From assembly GCA_002838815.1 (NCBI GenBank), contig LQGW01000001.1, forward strand, positions 1 through 61,679: a stretch of DNA of 61,679 nt, written 5' to 3'. This DNA comes from Clostridiaceae bacterium JG1575 (GTDB taxonomy: Bacteria > Bacillota > Clostridia > Clostridiales > Clostridiaceae). Position 1 is the first letter of the stretch, and every line of letters starts with the position of its first letter. Shown piece after piece: positions 35,057 through 44,849 of this stretch. Below the pieces are notes generated by a model that saw only the letters and a list, made by a program, of their open reading frames with translations, was not told the origin of the DNA and did no database searches. The position numbers were made by a program, and so were the translations under genes.

Positions 35057-35568
35057 TAATATGCCAAGGGATAGCATCCTGCTCCCCCTTGGGCGTCCAA
35101 GGCTCCAAGGGTTCCATGAGAAAGGATGAAAAGAGCAAAACCTGCCGACCGATGGATCGTTAAAGATGCGCCGGATCATTCTTCCTCGCTGTGGGCGACT
35201 CCACGTCCAATGCCCGAAAGACAAACCCTCAGAATTTGATGGTCGGACGCGAGCCAGTGGCAATTACGATCCTTTGCTGAGCCTTAGGCGGTAGAAAGAG
35301 CCTCCGCCGAAGCCTCAATGGTCCTGGTACACGCCAAGGAGCCTCCCCCTTTTTTCTTTATTCTTTTGAGCTCCTTCGAGGCGGCGGCGGCAAAGGCATC
35401 CGCAAAATAGGGTCTAATGGCGCGAGGCGCACCGGCCCAATCACCGGGCCTTTTGATCCGGGTCGGGGTCACGAACCGCTCATGCGGAGCAACGAAGGGG
35501 TCATTGAGCGTATTTTGGGGAATCATCGGATTAAAGTTTCATGAAAAAGAACGCATGTTCTAAAAAAC
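35057..35568. other. 510-base divergent gap between xpaC and clpB
   Basis: An 80-codon minus-strand frame (35284-35526) has no ribosome site or recognisable family and is not called. I see no CIRCE element and no CtsR heptad repeats upstream of clpB. The stretch is otherwise unexplained. Confidence 0.4.
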
Positions 35569-35577
35569 TGGTATAAT
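35569..35577 (+). promoter_or_regulatory. Extended -10 promoter of clpB
   Basis: TGG followed by TATAAT lies 72 bases before the ATG. A hairpin (GCGCAT...ATGCGC, 35603-35623) lies in the leader. Confidence 0.55.
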
Positions 35578-35648
35578 ATAAAAGAAGAAATAAGTTCATT
35601 CAGCGCATGGGGATCCTATGCGCAAGTTTAAGTGAGGTGAAGTAGTGT

Positions 35649-38252
35649 ATGGACTATGAGAAAATGACGAAAAACAGCGTGGGCGCGGTCAATGACGCGC
35701 TGAATATCTGTGTGAGCCGAGGCAATGCCCAAATCGAGGACATCCATCTGCTTTACGGATTGGTGAAAGATGAAGATGGGCTCATCTGCAATATTTTACG
35801 CAAAAGCGGACTCTCCTCCAAAGCGTTCCGCGAGGATGTGTTGTCGGCCATCGATCGCAAACCGAAGGTCTCTGGCAGCACGCAGACGGGTCTGTCCCAG
35901 GCCACCAACCGTGTGCTCATGGAAGCTGAGGACATCGCCCAAAAGATGGGCGACCAATACGTTAGCGTAGAGCATTTGCTGCTGGCGCTCTTTGGGACCG
36001 CGTCCCCGGAGGTACGGGCTCTTTTTACCAAATACAGCCTAAGAAAAGACGCGTTCATGATGCATTTAAAAGAAATCCGAGGCAGTCAACGCGTGACCTC
36101 GGACTCGCCCGAGGCAACCTATGAAGCCCTGGCCCGGTTCTCCACGGACCTCACCGAGCTGGCCCGGGAAAATAAGCTCGACCCCGTCATTGGCCGGGAC
36201 GAGGAAATTCGACACGCCATCCGCATTCTGTCGCGAAAAACCAAGAACAATCCCGTGCTCATTGGCGAGCCGGGCGTCGGAAAAACCGCCGTGGTGGAAG
36301 GAATGGCGCAGCGCATCGTCAAAGGCGATGTGCCAGAGAACCTCAAGAACGTTAAAATCTGTTCGCTGAATATGGGGAGCCTTTTGGCAGGGTCCAAATA
36401 TCGCGGGGAATTTGAAGAGCGCTTGAAAGCGATCTTGGATGAAGTCAAAGCCGCCCAAGGGGGGATCATCCTCTTTGTGGATGAAATTCACAACATCGTG
36501 GGCGCGGGAAAAACCGAAGGCTCCATGGACGCCGGAAACATGCTCAAGCCCATGTTGGCCCGGGGAGAACTGCGCTGCATCGGCGCCACGACCCTGGATG
36601 AATATCGGGAATACATCGAGAAGGACTCCGCCTTGGAGCGGCGCTTCCAGCCGGTTTTGGTGGATGAGCCTACGGTGGAGGAGACCATCGCCATATTGCG
36701 TGGGCTCAAGGAACGCTATGAAATTTATCACGGCGTAACCATCATGGACTCGGCCCTCATTGAGGCCGCCGTCCTTTCAGACCGCTACATCAGCGACCGC
36801 TTCCTGCCCGATAAGGCCATTGATCTTGTGGATGAGGCCTGTGCCCTGATTAAGACGGAGCTTAACTCCATGCCTACGGAGCTGGATTCCATTCGCAGAG
36901 AGATCATGGTGCTGGAAATTGAAGCCGCTTCGGTGACGAAAGAAACCGATGAGGCATCGCGCCATCGCCTGGAGGAACTGCAAAAGGATATTGCCGGGCG
37001 CAAAGATGAATTTCATCGATTGAAGGCCAAATGGGAGGAGGAGAAATCCGCCATCGGCCAGGTCAATGAACTGAAAGAGCAGATTGAAACCCTCAATTTT
37101 GAAATCAGTGAGGCGGAGCGCCAATACGATTTGAATCGGGCGGCAGAACTGAAATACGGCAAACTCCCAGAAGCGCTCAAAAAGCTTGAAGCCGTTCAAG
37201 AAGAGGCCCAAACCAAGGAAGCGGCGACGCTTCTACGGGAAAAAGTCACTCCTGAAGAAATCGCCAAAATTGTCTCCCGCTGGACCGGCATTCCCGTATC
37301 GCGCATGCTCGAAGGAGAACGCCAGAAGCTCTTGCAACTGGAGGACGTGCTCCATAGGCGCGTCATCGGCCAGGATGAAGCCGTGACCAAGGTCACCGAG
37401 GCCATTCTTCGCTCTCGCGCCGGGATCAAGGATCCCAACCGACCCATTGGATCCTTCCTCTTCTTGGGTCCTACGGGCGTTGGCAAAACGGAGTTGGCCA
37501 AAACCCTCGCCGAGGTGCTCTTTGATTCTGAGCAGAACATGGTGCGCATCGACATGAGTGAATATATGGAAAAGCATACGGTAGCCCGACTGATCGGGGC
37601 GCCTCCTGGATACATCGGCTATGAAGAAGGCGGGCAGCTCACTGAAGCGGTGCGAAGAAAGCCCTATAGCGTGATTTTGTTCGATGAAATCGAAAAAGCG
37701 CACCGCGACGTCTTCAACATCCTCTTGCAGGTCTTGGACGACGGCCGGATTACGGATTCCCAAGGGCGCACCGTGGACTTTAAAAACACGGTGATCATCT
37801 TAACCTCGAACATTGGCTCTCAATACCTCATTGAGGGAATGGACCGGGAGGGACATCTTTCGGATGCCGCGGTGCAAAACGTCATGCTGGAACTTCGGGC
37901 GGCCTTCCGACCGGAATTCTTGAACCGCTTGGACGAAATCGTCATGTATAAGCCCTTGACCCGGGAAGAAATCAAGAAGATTTTGGACTTGATGCTGCAG
38001 GGCATCGGTCGGCGGCTGGCCGATAAAAACATCACCCTAGTTTTGGATGATGCGGCCAAGGATTTTGTGGTCCAAGAAGGGTACAATCCCATTTATGGCG
38101 CTCGGCCCCTTCGCCGGTACCTCCAAAGCTCAGTGGAAACCTTACTGGCTCGGGGCATCATTCAGGGCGACATCGATCAAGGCCAGACGGTGACTTTCAC
38201 CGTCCAAAATGGAGCCTTGGCGATTAAAGCCAACCCACCCGAGGCCTCTTAG
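35649..38252 (+). CDS. clpB: ATP-dependent disaggregase ClpB
   Basis: This 867-residue Hsp100 chaperone works with DnaK to dissolve aggregates. It has the N-domain repeats (1-145), AAA1 with Walker [10 protein letters not shown] near residue 206 and the DEIHN Walker B, the long coiled-coil middle domain (about 405-525) that marks ClpB rather than ClpC or ClpA, then AAA2 with Walker [10 protein letters not shown] near 607 and the [11 protein letters not shown] Walker B. The pore loop reads [12 protein letters not shown] in AAA1. The ATG at 35649 follows GAGGTGAAG. No CtsR or HrcA site was recognised upstream. Confidence 0.95.
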   Translation: MDYEKMTKNSVGAVNDALNICVSRGNAQIEDIHLLYGLVKDEDGLICNILRKSGLSSKAFREDVLSAIDRKPKVSGSTQTGLSQATNRVLMEAEDIAQKMGDQYVSVEHLLLALFGTASPEVRALFTKYSLRKDAFMMHLKEIRGSQRVTSDSPEATYEALARFSTDLTELARENKLDPVIGRDEEIRHAIRILSRKTKNNPVLIGEPGVGKTAVVEGMAQRIVKGDVPENLKNVKICSLNMGSLLAGSKYRGEFEERLKAILDEVKAAQGGIILFVDEIHNIVGAGKTEGSMDAGNMLKPMLARGELRCIGATTLDEYREYIEKDSALERRFQPVLVDEPTVEETIAILRGLKERYEIYHGVTIMDSALIEAAVLSDRYISDRFLPDKAIDLVDEACALIKTELNSMPTELDSIRREIMVLEIEAASVTKETDEASRHRLEELQKDIAGRKDEFHRLKAKWEEEKSAIGQVNELKEQIETLNFEISEAERQYDLNRAAELKYGKLPEALKKLEAVQEEAQTKEAATLLREKVTPEEIAKIVSRWTGIPVSRMLEGERQKLLQLEDVLHRRVIGQDEAVTKVTEAILRSRAGIKDPNRPIGSFLFLGPTGVGKTELAKTLAEVLFDSEQNMVRIDMSEYMEKHTVARLIGAPPGYIGYEEGGQLTEAVRRKPYSVILFDEIEKAHRDVFNILLQVLDDGRITDSQGRTVDFKNTVIILTSNIGSQYLIEGMDREGHLSDAAVQNVMLELRAAFRPEFLNRLDEIVMYKPLTREEIKKILDLMLQGIGRRLADKNITLVLDDAAKDFVVQEGYNPIYGARPLRRYLQSSVETLLARGIIQGDIDQGQTVTFTVQNGALAIKANPPEAS

Positions 38253-38306
38253 GATCCGTCAGCCATCCAAGGGCTCGTTTTCTAAGCCGTGTGTCCGTAC
38301 AACGCC

Positions 38307-38334
38307 AAAGGGCCCCTCACGGGGGCCCTTTTTA
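38307..38334. terminator. Bidirectional terminator between clpB and the PfkB kinase
   Basis: AAAGGGCCCC pairs with GGGGCCCTTT around a short loop with T5 following. Confidence 0.85.
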
Positions 38335-38372
38335 GTGCAAGGAACGAAGACACATGCTTGGTTTGGAGAACG

Positions 38373-39248
38373 TTAGAGGATGCCGCGGGCCAAAAGGGTG
38401 GTTTCTACAAGGTCCAGCGTCAGTTCTTTAGGAACTAAAGCCTGGGTTTCAATGGCCAGACCCCCACAGACCGAAGCGGTCATCAAGCTGCGCTCCAAGT
38501 GCTGTTTTTTGGCGTATTCAATGAGAAATCCAGCAAAATAATTGTCTCCGGCCCCTACGGAATCCACGAGGTTGAAATTGTGCGCGCTTTGTTCGTAAAA
38601 GCGCCCCTCTTGATAGGCGGTGGAGCCTTCCTTCCCGTGGGTGGCGATGACCAGGCGCCGGCTCGTGCCCAAAGCCCTCAAGGTGGCTCGAGCATCGGTG
38701 AGGCGATCCGAAGATAAAAACAAGACATCGCTGGCTCGGACAAAAGAAAGGTTGGGGTCCGTTTGGGGATCGTAGTCGGATAAATCGGTCCAAACGGGCT
38801 TTTGCGGCAGGGCGCACAGCAGGGGCTCTAAATAGGGCAAGGGATGGAGGACGATGATCTCGGCCCAGTCCATGGCTTCCCGGAGCGCCTCCTCGGGCAG
38901 GCGCTCCGCAAAGGTGCAAGGGTTCATGCAAAGGGTCATGCAGTCTCCTGCTTCATCCAAGAGTCGTATTTCCAGGGGGGTGCCGTTGTGTGCCTGGGTG
39001 CAGGTGGCCTCAACCCGGGCCTCTTCCAGTTCACGAAGTACGAGGGTTCCTGCTTCATCGGACCCCAACGGGGCAAAAAGACGAACCTTCGCGCCTAAGC
39101 GAGAGAGGGCGATGGCTTTAGCGGTGCCGTGGCCGCCGCTGCGCCGATACACCTCTTGGGCGGCGTAATCTCCGGGGGTGCAGGGAAGTTTTTGGAATTT
39201 TAAGATAGTGTCATAGGATACGGCGCCAAGGACCAGTACGTTGGGCAT
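38373..39248 (-). CDS. PfkB/ribokinase-family sugar kinase
   Basis: This 291-residue kinase has the PfkB N-terminal signature (GGHGTAKAIALSRLGAKV, equivalent to the GG motif) and the C-terminal signature DSVGAGDNYFAGFL with the catalytic Asp and the anion hole GAGD. Ribokinases usually have GGKGANQA at the first site, so the altered GGHGTAKA suggests another sugar or nucleoside. AAAGGAGG lies a few bases before the ATG. A Crp/Fnr-like regulator lies 50 bases upstream on the same strand, possibly in the same operon. Confidence 0.88.
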   Translation of the reverse strand: MPNVLVLGAVSYDTILKFQKLPCTPGDYAAQEVYRRSGGHGTAKAIALSRLGAKVRLFAPLGSDEAGTLVLRELEEARVEATCTQAHNGTPLEIRLLDEAGDCMTLCMNPCTFAERLPEEALREAMDWAEIIVLHPLPYLEPLLCALPQKPVWTDLSDYDPQTDPNLSFVRASDVLFLSSDRLTDARATLRALGTSRRLVIATHGKEGSTAYQEGRFYEQSAHNFNLVDSVGAGDNYFAGFLIEYAKKQHLERSLMTASVCGGLAIETQALVPKELTLDLVETTLLARGIL

Positions 39249-39298
39249 CTTTCATCCTCCTTTGATCAATGATCCGCAAAAAGCCGCCGCTTGGGCCG

Positions 39299-39976
39299 CT
39301 ATTGTTCCGCCAGATCCTCCAGGCGCTTGGCATCGAGAATCGTGATGCGGTCACGGGCCACAAGGATGGCCCCCAAATCTTCCATGCGCCGCAGTTCCCG
39401 CTGTAGGGAAGGGCGCTGAACCCCCAATTCTTCCGCCCAAGCTTTTTTGGTGAAGGGCAGGGTGATGGTGTCTAGTCCTTGAGCTTCTTTGGCTTGCAGC
39501 AAAAATCGGCTGAGGTTCTGTTTTAAGGTTTGAATGGTCACCTCATCCAAACGCCGGGTCAGCATAAAGGCTTTGCTGGAGGCGATGCGTAAGAGGCTCT
39601 CGAGGAAATGTACGTTGACTTGGCACAGTTTCAATACCAATTCTTTGGATAAGGAAAGCAGCGTCACCTCGCTCAGGGCCATGGTGGATAAGGGGTAGGT
39701 GGAGTGTAGGGAGAAGAGCACATTGGGGCCCATCATTTCCCCCACATGGGCATCCCCCACATTGAAATAGCGTCCGGAGGAGTCGATTTTTTGAATCCGC
39801 ACGGATCCCTCGAGGATGATGAAAATGCTTGTGCATGCTTCGCCTTCGTTGAAGATGACCGCGCCTTGGGGATATTTGGTGATACTATAGGAATAGAGCG
39901 TCAAATAACTGCGCAGAGCATCCTTGGTAAAGGTTGAAAATAGGGGCAAGGCCGTCATGGCCTCCAAGTAATCCAA
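39299..39976 (-). CDS. Crp/Fnr-family transcriptional regulator
   Basis: The protein has an N-terminal cyclic-nucleotide-binding-like domain (YPQGAVIFNEGEACTSIFII, EGSVRI) and a C-terminal Crp-type helix-turn-helix (KKAWAEELGVQRPSLQRELRRMEDLGAI). The recognition helix is that of YeiL/ArcR-like regulators rather than FNR. I see no four-cysteine iron-sulfur motif, so it is not an oxygen-sensing FNR. The TTG at 39976 is proposed because AAAGGAGGA lies ten bases upstream; the ATG at 40012 has no ribosome site. It would then have 225 residues. Its ligand is unknown. Confidence 0.85.
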   Translation of the reverse strand: MDYLEAMTALPLFSTFTKDALRSYLTLYSYSITKYPQGAVIFNEGEACTSIFIILEGSVRIQKIDSSGRYFNVGDAHVGEMMGPNVLFSLHSTYPLSTMALSEVTLLSLSKELVLKLCQVNVHFLESLLRIASSKAFMLTRRLDEVTIQTLKQNLSRFLLQAKEAQGLDTITLPFTKKAWAEELGVQRPSLQRELRRMEDLGAILVARDRITILDAKRLEDLAEQ

Positions 39977-40217
39977 AATTGCGGCATCCTCCTTTGATGA
40001 TCTTTCGTTCATTGTATCAGATCGGTGTAAATGAAAGAGTATATATAGAAGGATTTTTGGCCAGGATTCTCCTCAAACCCAGGGTCAATTTACCCATCCC
40101 TGGGGACCATTTGCAAAGACTCGTTTATACGGAACGAGAGAGGCTCTAATTATGAACAATATAAGAACGAAAACCGCAAAATGTTAACAGAACATCCATC
40201 TATATAAAGGAGCAGTC

Positions 40218-40994
40218 ATGAAAATCTTTGATACGCATGCGCATTATGACGATGAACAATACGATGAGGATCGCGAAGAAACCCTACGACTTTTAAACCA
40301 AGGGGGCGTCACCCACGTGGTGAATTGCGCTTCGAATGAAAAAAGCCTGCAGACGACCTTGGACCTGGCGCACCATCATGGCTTCGTCTACGCCGCCTTG
40401 GGCATTCACCCCAGTGATGCGGATGAATATACGCCTGCGGTGGAGGAGCGACTCCGGCGTTTGCTCAAGGACCCCAAAGTCCTGGCGGTGGGAGAAATCG
40501 GTCTGGATTATTACTGGGCAGAGAATCCCCCAAAGGAGCAGCAACAGCAAGTGCTCCTGCGCCAGTTGGAGTTGGCGCGAGAGGTGAAAAAGCCCGTAAT
40601 CCTGCATGTCCGCGAAGCCTACGGCGATATGCTCACGGTGTTGAAAAGCCAACAAGACGTCCCCGGCGTGCTTCATAGTTTCTCGGGGTCTCCACAAATC
40701 GCCCAAGAGGTATTGGCCATGGGGTATTACTTGGGCATCGGTGGCGTCGCCACCTTCAAAAATGCGAAAAAGCTTCCCGAGGTCATTCGCCAAGCGCCCT
40801 TGGATCGCCTGCTCTCCGAGACGGATGCCCCCTACCTAACGCCGGTGCCTCATCGAGGCCAGCGCAATCGAAGCGACTATATTGCCTGGATTATTCGGGC
40901 CATCGCGGCCTTTCGGGAGGAAGAAGAAGAAGCAGTTGCAAAGGCGCTTTATGCAAACGCTTTGCGTTTTTTCGGCTTGCCTCAAGAGTTGTAA
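40218..40994 (+). CDS. tatD: TatD-family metal-dependent hydrolase
   Basis: This 258-residue cytoplasmic TIM-barrel nuclease has the metal ligands DTHAHYDD, the Glu in VGEIGLDYYW, VILHVREA, VLHSFSG and the last Asp in LLSETDAPYL. TatD proteins act as 3'-5' DNA exonucleases or deacylases. AAAGGAG precedes the ATG. Its position before a YabE-like protein, rnmV and rsmA matches the classic Bacillus and Clostridium order (tatD-yabE-rnmV-rsmA), although each here has its own promoter or terminator. Confidence 0.93.
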   Translation: MKIFDTHAHYDDEQYDEDREETLRLLNQGGVTHVVNCASNEKSLQTTLDLAHHHGFVYAALGIHPSDADEYTPAVEERLRRLLKDPKVLAVGEIGLDYYWAENPPKEQQQQVLLRQLELAREVKKPVILHVREAYGDMLTVLKSQQDVPGVLHSFSGSPQIAQEVLAMGYYLGIGGVATFKNAKKLPEVIRQAPLDRLLSETDAPYLTPVPHRGQRNRSDYIAWIIRAIAAFREEEEEAVAKALYANALRFFGLPQEL

Positions 40995-41041
40995 ATCCCA
41001 ACTTGAAATCTTGTTAATAAGTTGTTCATAATTATAGGGAA

Positions 41042-41083
41042 AACCCCGCGGGATCCCTTGAGCCATGCGGGGTTCGTTCTTTT
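41042..41083 (+). terminator. Intrinsic terminator of tatD
   Basis: AACCCCGC pairs with GCGGGGTT around a 17-base loop, followed by CGTTC and seven T. Confidence 0.75.
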
Positions 41084-41223
41084 TTTGACGAAACTTCCAA
41101 AAATGAGATACGATCTGTCTTGGCAAGACGAGCAACGATGAGAGACCGCTTGCCCCCTTGAGGATCTTTGGACCACAGAAAATGCGTCCAGGCTCCCGCA
41201 AACAAACAGCCACTCAAATTCTT

Positions 41224-41251
41224 TTGGGAAAGGCCGGGGCATTGCTAGACT
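41224..41251 (+). promoter_or_regulatory. Promoter of the YabE-like gene
   Basis: TTGGGA (41224-41229) and TAGACT (41246-41251) have a 16-base spacer, with TGC before the -10. Confidence 0.5.
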
Positions 41252-41269
41252 GCTCTCGACGGAGGAACC

Positions 41270-42355
41270 ATGAACAATCTTACCAAAACATTCGCCAGCG
41301 TATCCTTGGCCGGCTTAGTGATGCTGGGATCCAGCCTCACGCCGTATCAGCCGGTACACACCGTATCGATCAACATCGATCAAGTGGAACGCACCCAAAA
41401 AACGAAACACACCCTCGTGGAGGATGTCCTGCGAGAAGCCGGCGTGATCCTGCGGGCAGAAGATGAAGTCAATAAGGACCCAAAGGCGGCCATTGTCTCG
41501 GGCGATCGTTTGATCGTTAAGCGGGCCGTGCCCATCCATGTGGTGGATTCAGGCACCAGAAAAACCATGTACACCACGCAAAAGACCGTACGGGAAGCGC
41601 TCGCAAAAGCCGGCATCCATAGAGAACGAGCCGATCGGTTAAACCTGCCTGAAAACACCCCCGTGCGCGCGGAGCAAACCATTTTGATTTCAAGGGTCAC
41701 TTATCGGGAAGAAACCAAACGGGAAAAGATCCCTTTTGACGTCATTCAAAAAGAAGATAAAGATCTCTTAAAGGGAACCAAGCGCTTGGCTCAGCCTGGA
41801 CGGGATGGGGAACTAAAGGTGACGCGCCGCATCACCCTTGTGGACGGCAAAGAGGAAGCCTCAGAAGTGATTCAAAGCGAAGTCACTCGGGCCATGCACC
41901 ATGAGATCACCAAGGTAGGCACTAAAGTTGAGGCGCCCAAGCCGATCCCCGTTGCCAAGGAAAAGACGACCTCCCGGGCTAAGCCGGTCCGCACTTCCGA
42001 ACAAGATCGGCCGGCGGTTTCGTCCTCAAAAGCAGAATCCCAAGGGAGCTTTCAAAAAACCTTCACCTTGTCCTTTTATACGGATCTGCCGGAAGAAAAC
42101 GGCGGGTGGTCCATCACGGCCACGGGAGAACGCCTGCGTTATGGCATGGTGGCCTCCAACTACTACGCCATCGGCACCACCATCCATTTGGAAGGGTGGG
42201 GCGACTTCGTGGTCAAAGACCGTGGCGGCTCCAACTTCAACAACTCCTACCGCCTAGATGTATTCATTCCGCGGCGCTCAGGAGAAAGCAGCAGCGCTTA
42301 TCTGCGCCGGGTTAACAACATGGGAATGCCTCGCGTTCGAGGATCGGTTTATTAA
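41270..42355 (+). CDS. YabE-like secreted protein with DUF348, G5 and 3D domains
   Basis: The 361-residue exported protein has an N-terminal signal segment (SVSLAGLVMLGSSLTP), two DUF348 repeats (about 30-85 and 86-140), a G5 domain (about 141-220, KRIAQPG-like KGTKRLAQPGRDGELKVT), a low-complexity linker, and a C-terminal 3D domain with three Asp (FVVKDRGGSNFNNSYRLDVFIP) of the kind that cuts peptidoglycan in YocH/RpfB relatives. It probably remodels the cell wall during growth or spore outgrowth. GGAGG lies before the ATG. Confidence 0.9.
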   Translation: MNNLTKTFASVSLAGLVMLGSSLTPYQPVHTVSINIDQVERTQKTKHTLVEDVLREAGVILRAEDEVNKDPKAAIVSGDRLIVKRAVPIHVVDSGTRKTMYTTQKTVREALAKAGIHRERADRLNLPENTPVRAEQTILISRVTYREETKREKIPFDVIQKEDKDLLKGTKRLAQPGRDGELKVTRRITLVDGKEEASEVIQSEVTRAMHHEITKVGTKVEAPKPIPVAKEKTTSRAKPVRTSEQDRPAVSSSKAESQGSFQKTFTLSFYTDLPEENGGWSITATGERLRYGMVASNYYAIGTTIHLEGWGDFVVKDRGGSNFNNSYRLDVFIPRRSGESSSAYLRRVNNMGMPRVRGSVY

Positions 42356-42370
42356 CCGAAAAGCCCCTTT

Positions 42371-42405
42371 AAAAAGCGTCCTTGGAAAAACCAAGGGCGC
42401 TTTTT
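42371..42405 (+). terminator. Intrinsic terminator of the YabE-like gene
   Basis: AAAAAGCGTCCTTGG pairs with CCAAGGGCGCTTTTT around five bases. Confidence 0.85.
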
Positions 42406-42444
42406 GCATGGAAGCCATCGGGATTGGCTCAGCGCAAGTTTTTT

Positions 42445-42474
42445 TTGTCTTCTAAGGCGGATTCGGCTTATAAT
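42445..42474 (+). promoter_or_regulatory. Promoter of the rnmV-rsmA operon
   Basis: TTGTCT (42445-42450) and TATAAT (42469-42474) have an 18-base spacer. Confidence 0.7.
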
Positions 42475-42525
42475 GAGAGGTGACCATCCCAAGGGATTGG
42501 TCCTTTTGGAGAAGGAGGCCCTCCC

Positions 42526-43089
42526 ATGGAAAAAACGCAAGCAATGATTGAAGAAATCATCGTCGTGGAAGGCCGAGATGACGTGACGGCAGTCAAGCGG
42601 GCAGTGAACGCCGAGGTGATTGCGGTTCATGGATTTGGCATTACCGAAGAACACTTTTGCCGCATTGAGCGGGCGGCCCAAAATAGAGGAGTCATCGTCC
42701 TGACGGACCCGGATTTTGCAGGGGAAACCATTCGGCGGCGCATTGAAGCGCGCATTCCCACGGTCCGCCATGCCTACATCAGCCGGGACGAAGGGACCAA
42801 GGGCGAGGACGTCGGAGTGGAGAATGCCTCCCCTGCGGCCATTATCGGCGCCTTGGAAAAGGCCCATGCCAAAACGACCCAAGCTCGGGCAGAATTTGGC
42901 CCCGAGGATCTCATGGCGGCAGACCTTTTGGGGCACGACCAAGCCAAAGCGCGTCGGGCGCTCTTGGGGGCGGCTCTTGGCATCGGCTACGGCAACGCCC
43001 GACAGATGCTCTCCCGCCTCAACCACTACGGCATCTCAAGAGCGGCTTTTGATGCCGCCGTGGCCACGCTGGATCCCCCTAAGAAATGA
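42526..43089 (+). CDS. rnmV: Ribonuclease M5
   Basis: This 187-residue Toprim nuclease performs the last maturation step of 5S rRNA. The Toprim motifs IIVVEGRDDVTAVKRAV (catalytic Glu) and VLTDPDFAGETIRRRI (DxD region) are clear, and the C-terminal DUF4093 part follows (LLGAALGIGYGNARQMLSRLN). AAGGAGG precedes the ATG. The gap to rsmA is seven bases. Confidence 0.95.
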   Translation: MEKTQAMIEEIIVVEGRDDVTAVKRAVNAEVIAVHGFGITEEHFCRIERAAQNRGVIVLTDPDFAGETIRRRIEARIPTVRHAYISRDEGTKGEDVGVENASPAAIIGALEKAHAKTTQARAEFGPEDLMAADLLGHDQAKARRALLGAALGIGYGNARQMLSRLNHYGISRAAFDAAVATLDPPKK

Positions 43090-43096
43090 GGACAAC

Positions 43097-43930
43097 ATGC
43101 ATTTAAATACTAGAGAGCTCGTTAAAAAATACAATTTCAACTTTACCAAGTCCTTGGGGCAAAACTTCCTTGTGGACGAGGCGGTGGTGTCGGACATCAT
43201 TGAGGGTTCCGGCATTGGGCCCGAGGATCATGTCTTAGAAATCGGACCGGGGGTCGGCAGCTTGACGCGCGCCTTGGTGGGCAAAGCCGGCAAGGTGACG
43301 GCCATCGAGATTGACGATCGGCTGATTCCCATCCTTCGAGAGCAGTTTCAAGCATCCCCCCACTTTGAAGTGATTCAAGGGGACGTCTTAAAGCAGGATT
43401 TAAACAAGCTTTTGGGGAGCGAGCCCATCCATGTGGTGGCCAACTTGCCCTATTATGTGACCACGCCCATTTTGCTGCGCCTGTTGTCGCAAGGGATCAA
43501 CTGGCGCTCCATCACCATCATGATTCAAAAGGAAGTGGCCGAGCGTCTTACGGCAATGCCCGGCACCAAAGAGTACGGCGCGTTGACCCTTTTGGTGGAA
43601 TATTACGCCCAAGCGGTACCGGTTCGTTTGGTGTCTCCGGGTTGCTTTATTCCCCGACCCAAGGTGGAGTCCATGGTGATTCGCTTGGATCGGCGTCCTG
43701 AGCCTTTGGTTTCGCCGAAAAACGAAGCGTTCTTTTTCAAGGTGGTGCGTCAAAGCTTTGCCATGCGCCGCAAAACCTTGAACAATACCCTAAAGCCCTT
43801 GGGGCTGACCAAAGAAGCCATGGAACGAGGGTTTTCGGCCGCAGGCATCGATCCCGCCCGGCGGGGAGAAACCTTGACCATTGACGAATTCTGTGCCTTG
43901 GCCGATGCCCTTTATGAGGTGGACGCATGA
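43097..43930 (+). CDS. rsmA: 16S rRNA dimethyladenosine transferase
   Basis: This 277-residue SAM-dependent enzyme dimethylates A1518 and A1519 of 16S rRNA. Motifs are SLGQNFLVDE, the SAM loop LEIGPGVGSLT, and the catalytic NLPYYVTTPIL. The ATG at 43097 with a nearby GAGGA is preferred to the long upstream frame that overlaps rnmV. Its last four bases overlap the next start (ATGA), so a lipoprotein gene is translationally coupled to it. Confidence 0.96.
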   Translation: MHLNTRELVKKYNFNFTKSLGQNFLVDEAVVSDIIEGSGIGPEDHVLEIGPGVGSLTRALVGKAGKVTAIEIDDRLIPILREQFQASPHFEVIQGDVLKQDLNKLLGSEPIHVVANLPYYVTTPILLRLLSQGINWRSITIMIQKEVAERLTAMPGTKEYGALTLLVEYYAQAVPVRLVSPGCFIPRPKVESMVIRLDRRPEPLVSPKNEAFFFKVVRQSFAMRRKTLNNTLKPLGLTKEAMERGFSAAGIDPARRGETLTIDEFCALADALYEVDA

Positions 43931-44736
43931 ACACGCGAAAACGCGGGACGCTTTTGTTGCTGGTGCTTTGCGCCCTTTTGGTTCTTCCGGGGTGTCAGAG
44001 CCTGTTGCGGCTGACCTACCGCAACGAGGATTTTAAATGGGTGGAGCCCAAGGATTTGGCCAAGATCATCATCCAAAGTACAAGGGATGTGGGGTTTCGC
44101 TTCGTGGTGACGGATAAGGAGACCATGGGCGAGCTGCGGGAATCCCTGTCCACGGCGCTGCCCGTAGAGGAGCGCAATTCCTTAGCGCCCGACTACATCT
44201 TTGAATTTCATACCTACGACAATCGGATCATCAAATATTATTACACGACGGGGACCGTCAATGAGGATCACAAAGGCAATTTTTACAACGACACCAAGCA
44301 GTATGTGGTCCTAAACCGCATCGACAACCAACTGATCCGCAACCTATTTGCGCTGCGAAAGCCCCAATCCTTTTATGAGGGGTATTACGGCTCCGTGTTG
44401 CAAGCGCTTAAAACCATTGCCGCCGATCATGAAGGCGTACCTTTAGCGGTGCTCATCGGAGAGGATAAGGAAATGCTGAAGTTCCAGATGTCTTATGAAA
44501 TCTTGGACTTCAATGTGATGCTTTCCGAACGAGGCATGCGTCCCGTGCAAAAAGACCGGGACGGCGATGTGGTGGTGATTGTAAACACGGTGGGCTATAA
44601 AACAAATCTTTATAAGGCCATCTTAAAGGTGCAGGACAACACGCATCGAAAAACCACACGCTACTATGTGGTGAGTCATTTCAACGGGGGAAAGTGGACC
44701 ACCACCGTAACCCAGAAAGCGCCGGAAGGCTTTTAG
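43927..44736 (+). CDS. Lipoprotein of unknown function, coupled to rsmA
   Basis: The 269-residue protein has a lipoprotein signal (LLLLVLCALLVLPGC, cysteine near residue 23). The mature part is mixed alpha/beta with no motif that I recognise (DYIFEFHTYDNRIIKYYYTT, YVVLNRIDNQLIRNLFALRK, YEILDFNVMLSERG). The pattern with YIFEFHTYDNRIIKYYY resembles small outer-face lipoproteins that appear near rsmA in Peptoniphilus-like genomes, but this is an impression only. It starts inside the end of rsmA. Its function is unknown. Confidence 0.8.
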   Translation: MNTRKRGTLLLLVLCALLVLPGCQSLLRLTYRNEDFKWVEPKDLAKIIIQSTRDVGFRFVVTDKETMGELRESLSTALPVEERNSLAPDYIFEFHTYDNRIIKYYYTTGTVNEDHKGNFYNDTKQYVVLNRIDNQLIRNLFALRKPQSFYEGYYGSVLQALKTIAADHEGVPLAVLIGEDKEMLKFQMSYEILDFNVMLSERGMRPVQKDRDGDVVVIVNTVGYKTNLYKAILKVQDNTHRKTTRYYVVSHFNGGKWTTTVTQKAPEGF

Positions 44737-44849
44737 ACCAGAAGTTTTCGCTGATGCGGGGTCCTATGGGACTTCGGGGGGAAAGCGCAGTAAAATCATA
44801 TACGCGGAAGGAGCCCAAGGGGCATCCTTCGATCAGAGGAGATGAAAAA

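Noticed and set aside
35284-35526. Minus-strand frame of 80 codons upstream of clpB
   Set aside because: There is no ribosome binding site, no known motif and no neighbour in the same operon.
44694-44849. Upstream extension of the Mrp gene
   Set aside because: The extension overlaps the lipoprotein gene end and would bury the N-terminal cysteine motif; AGAGGAG supports 44850.
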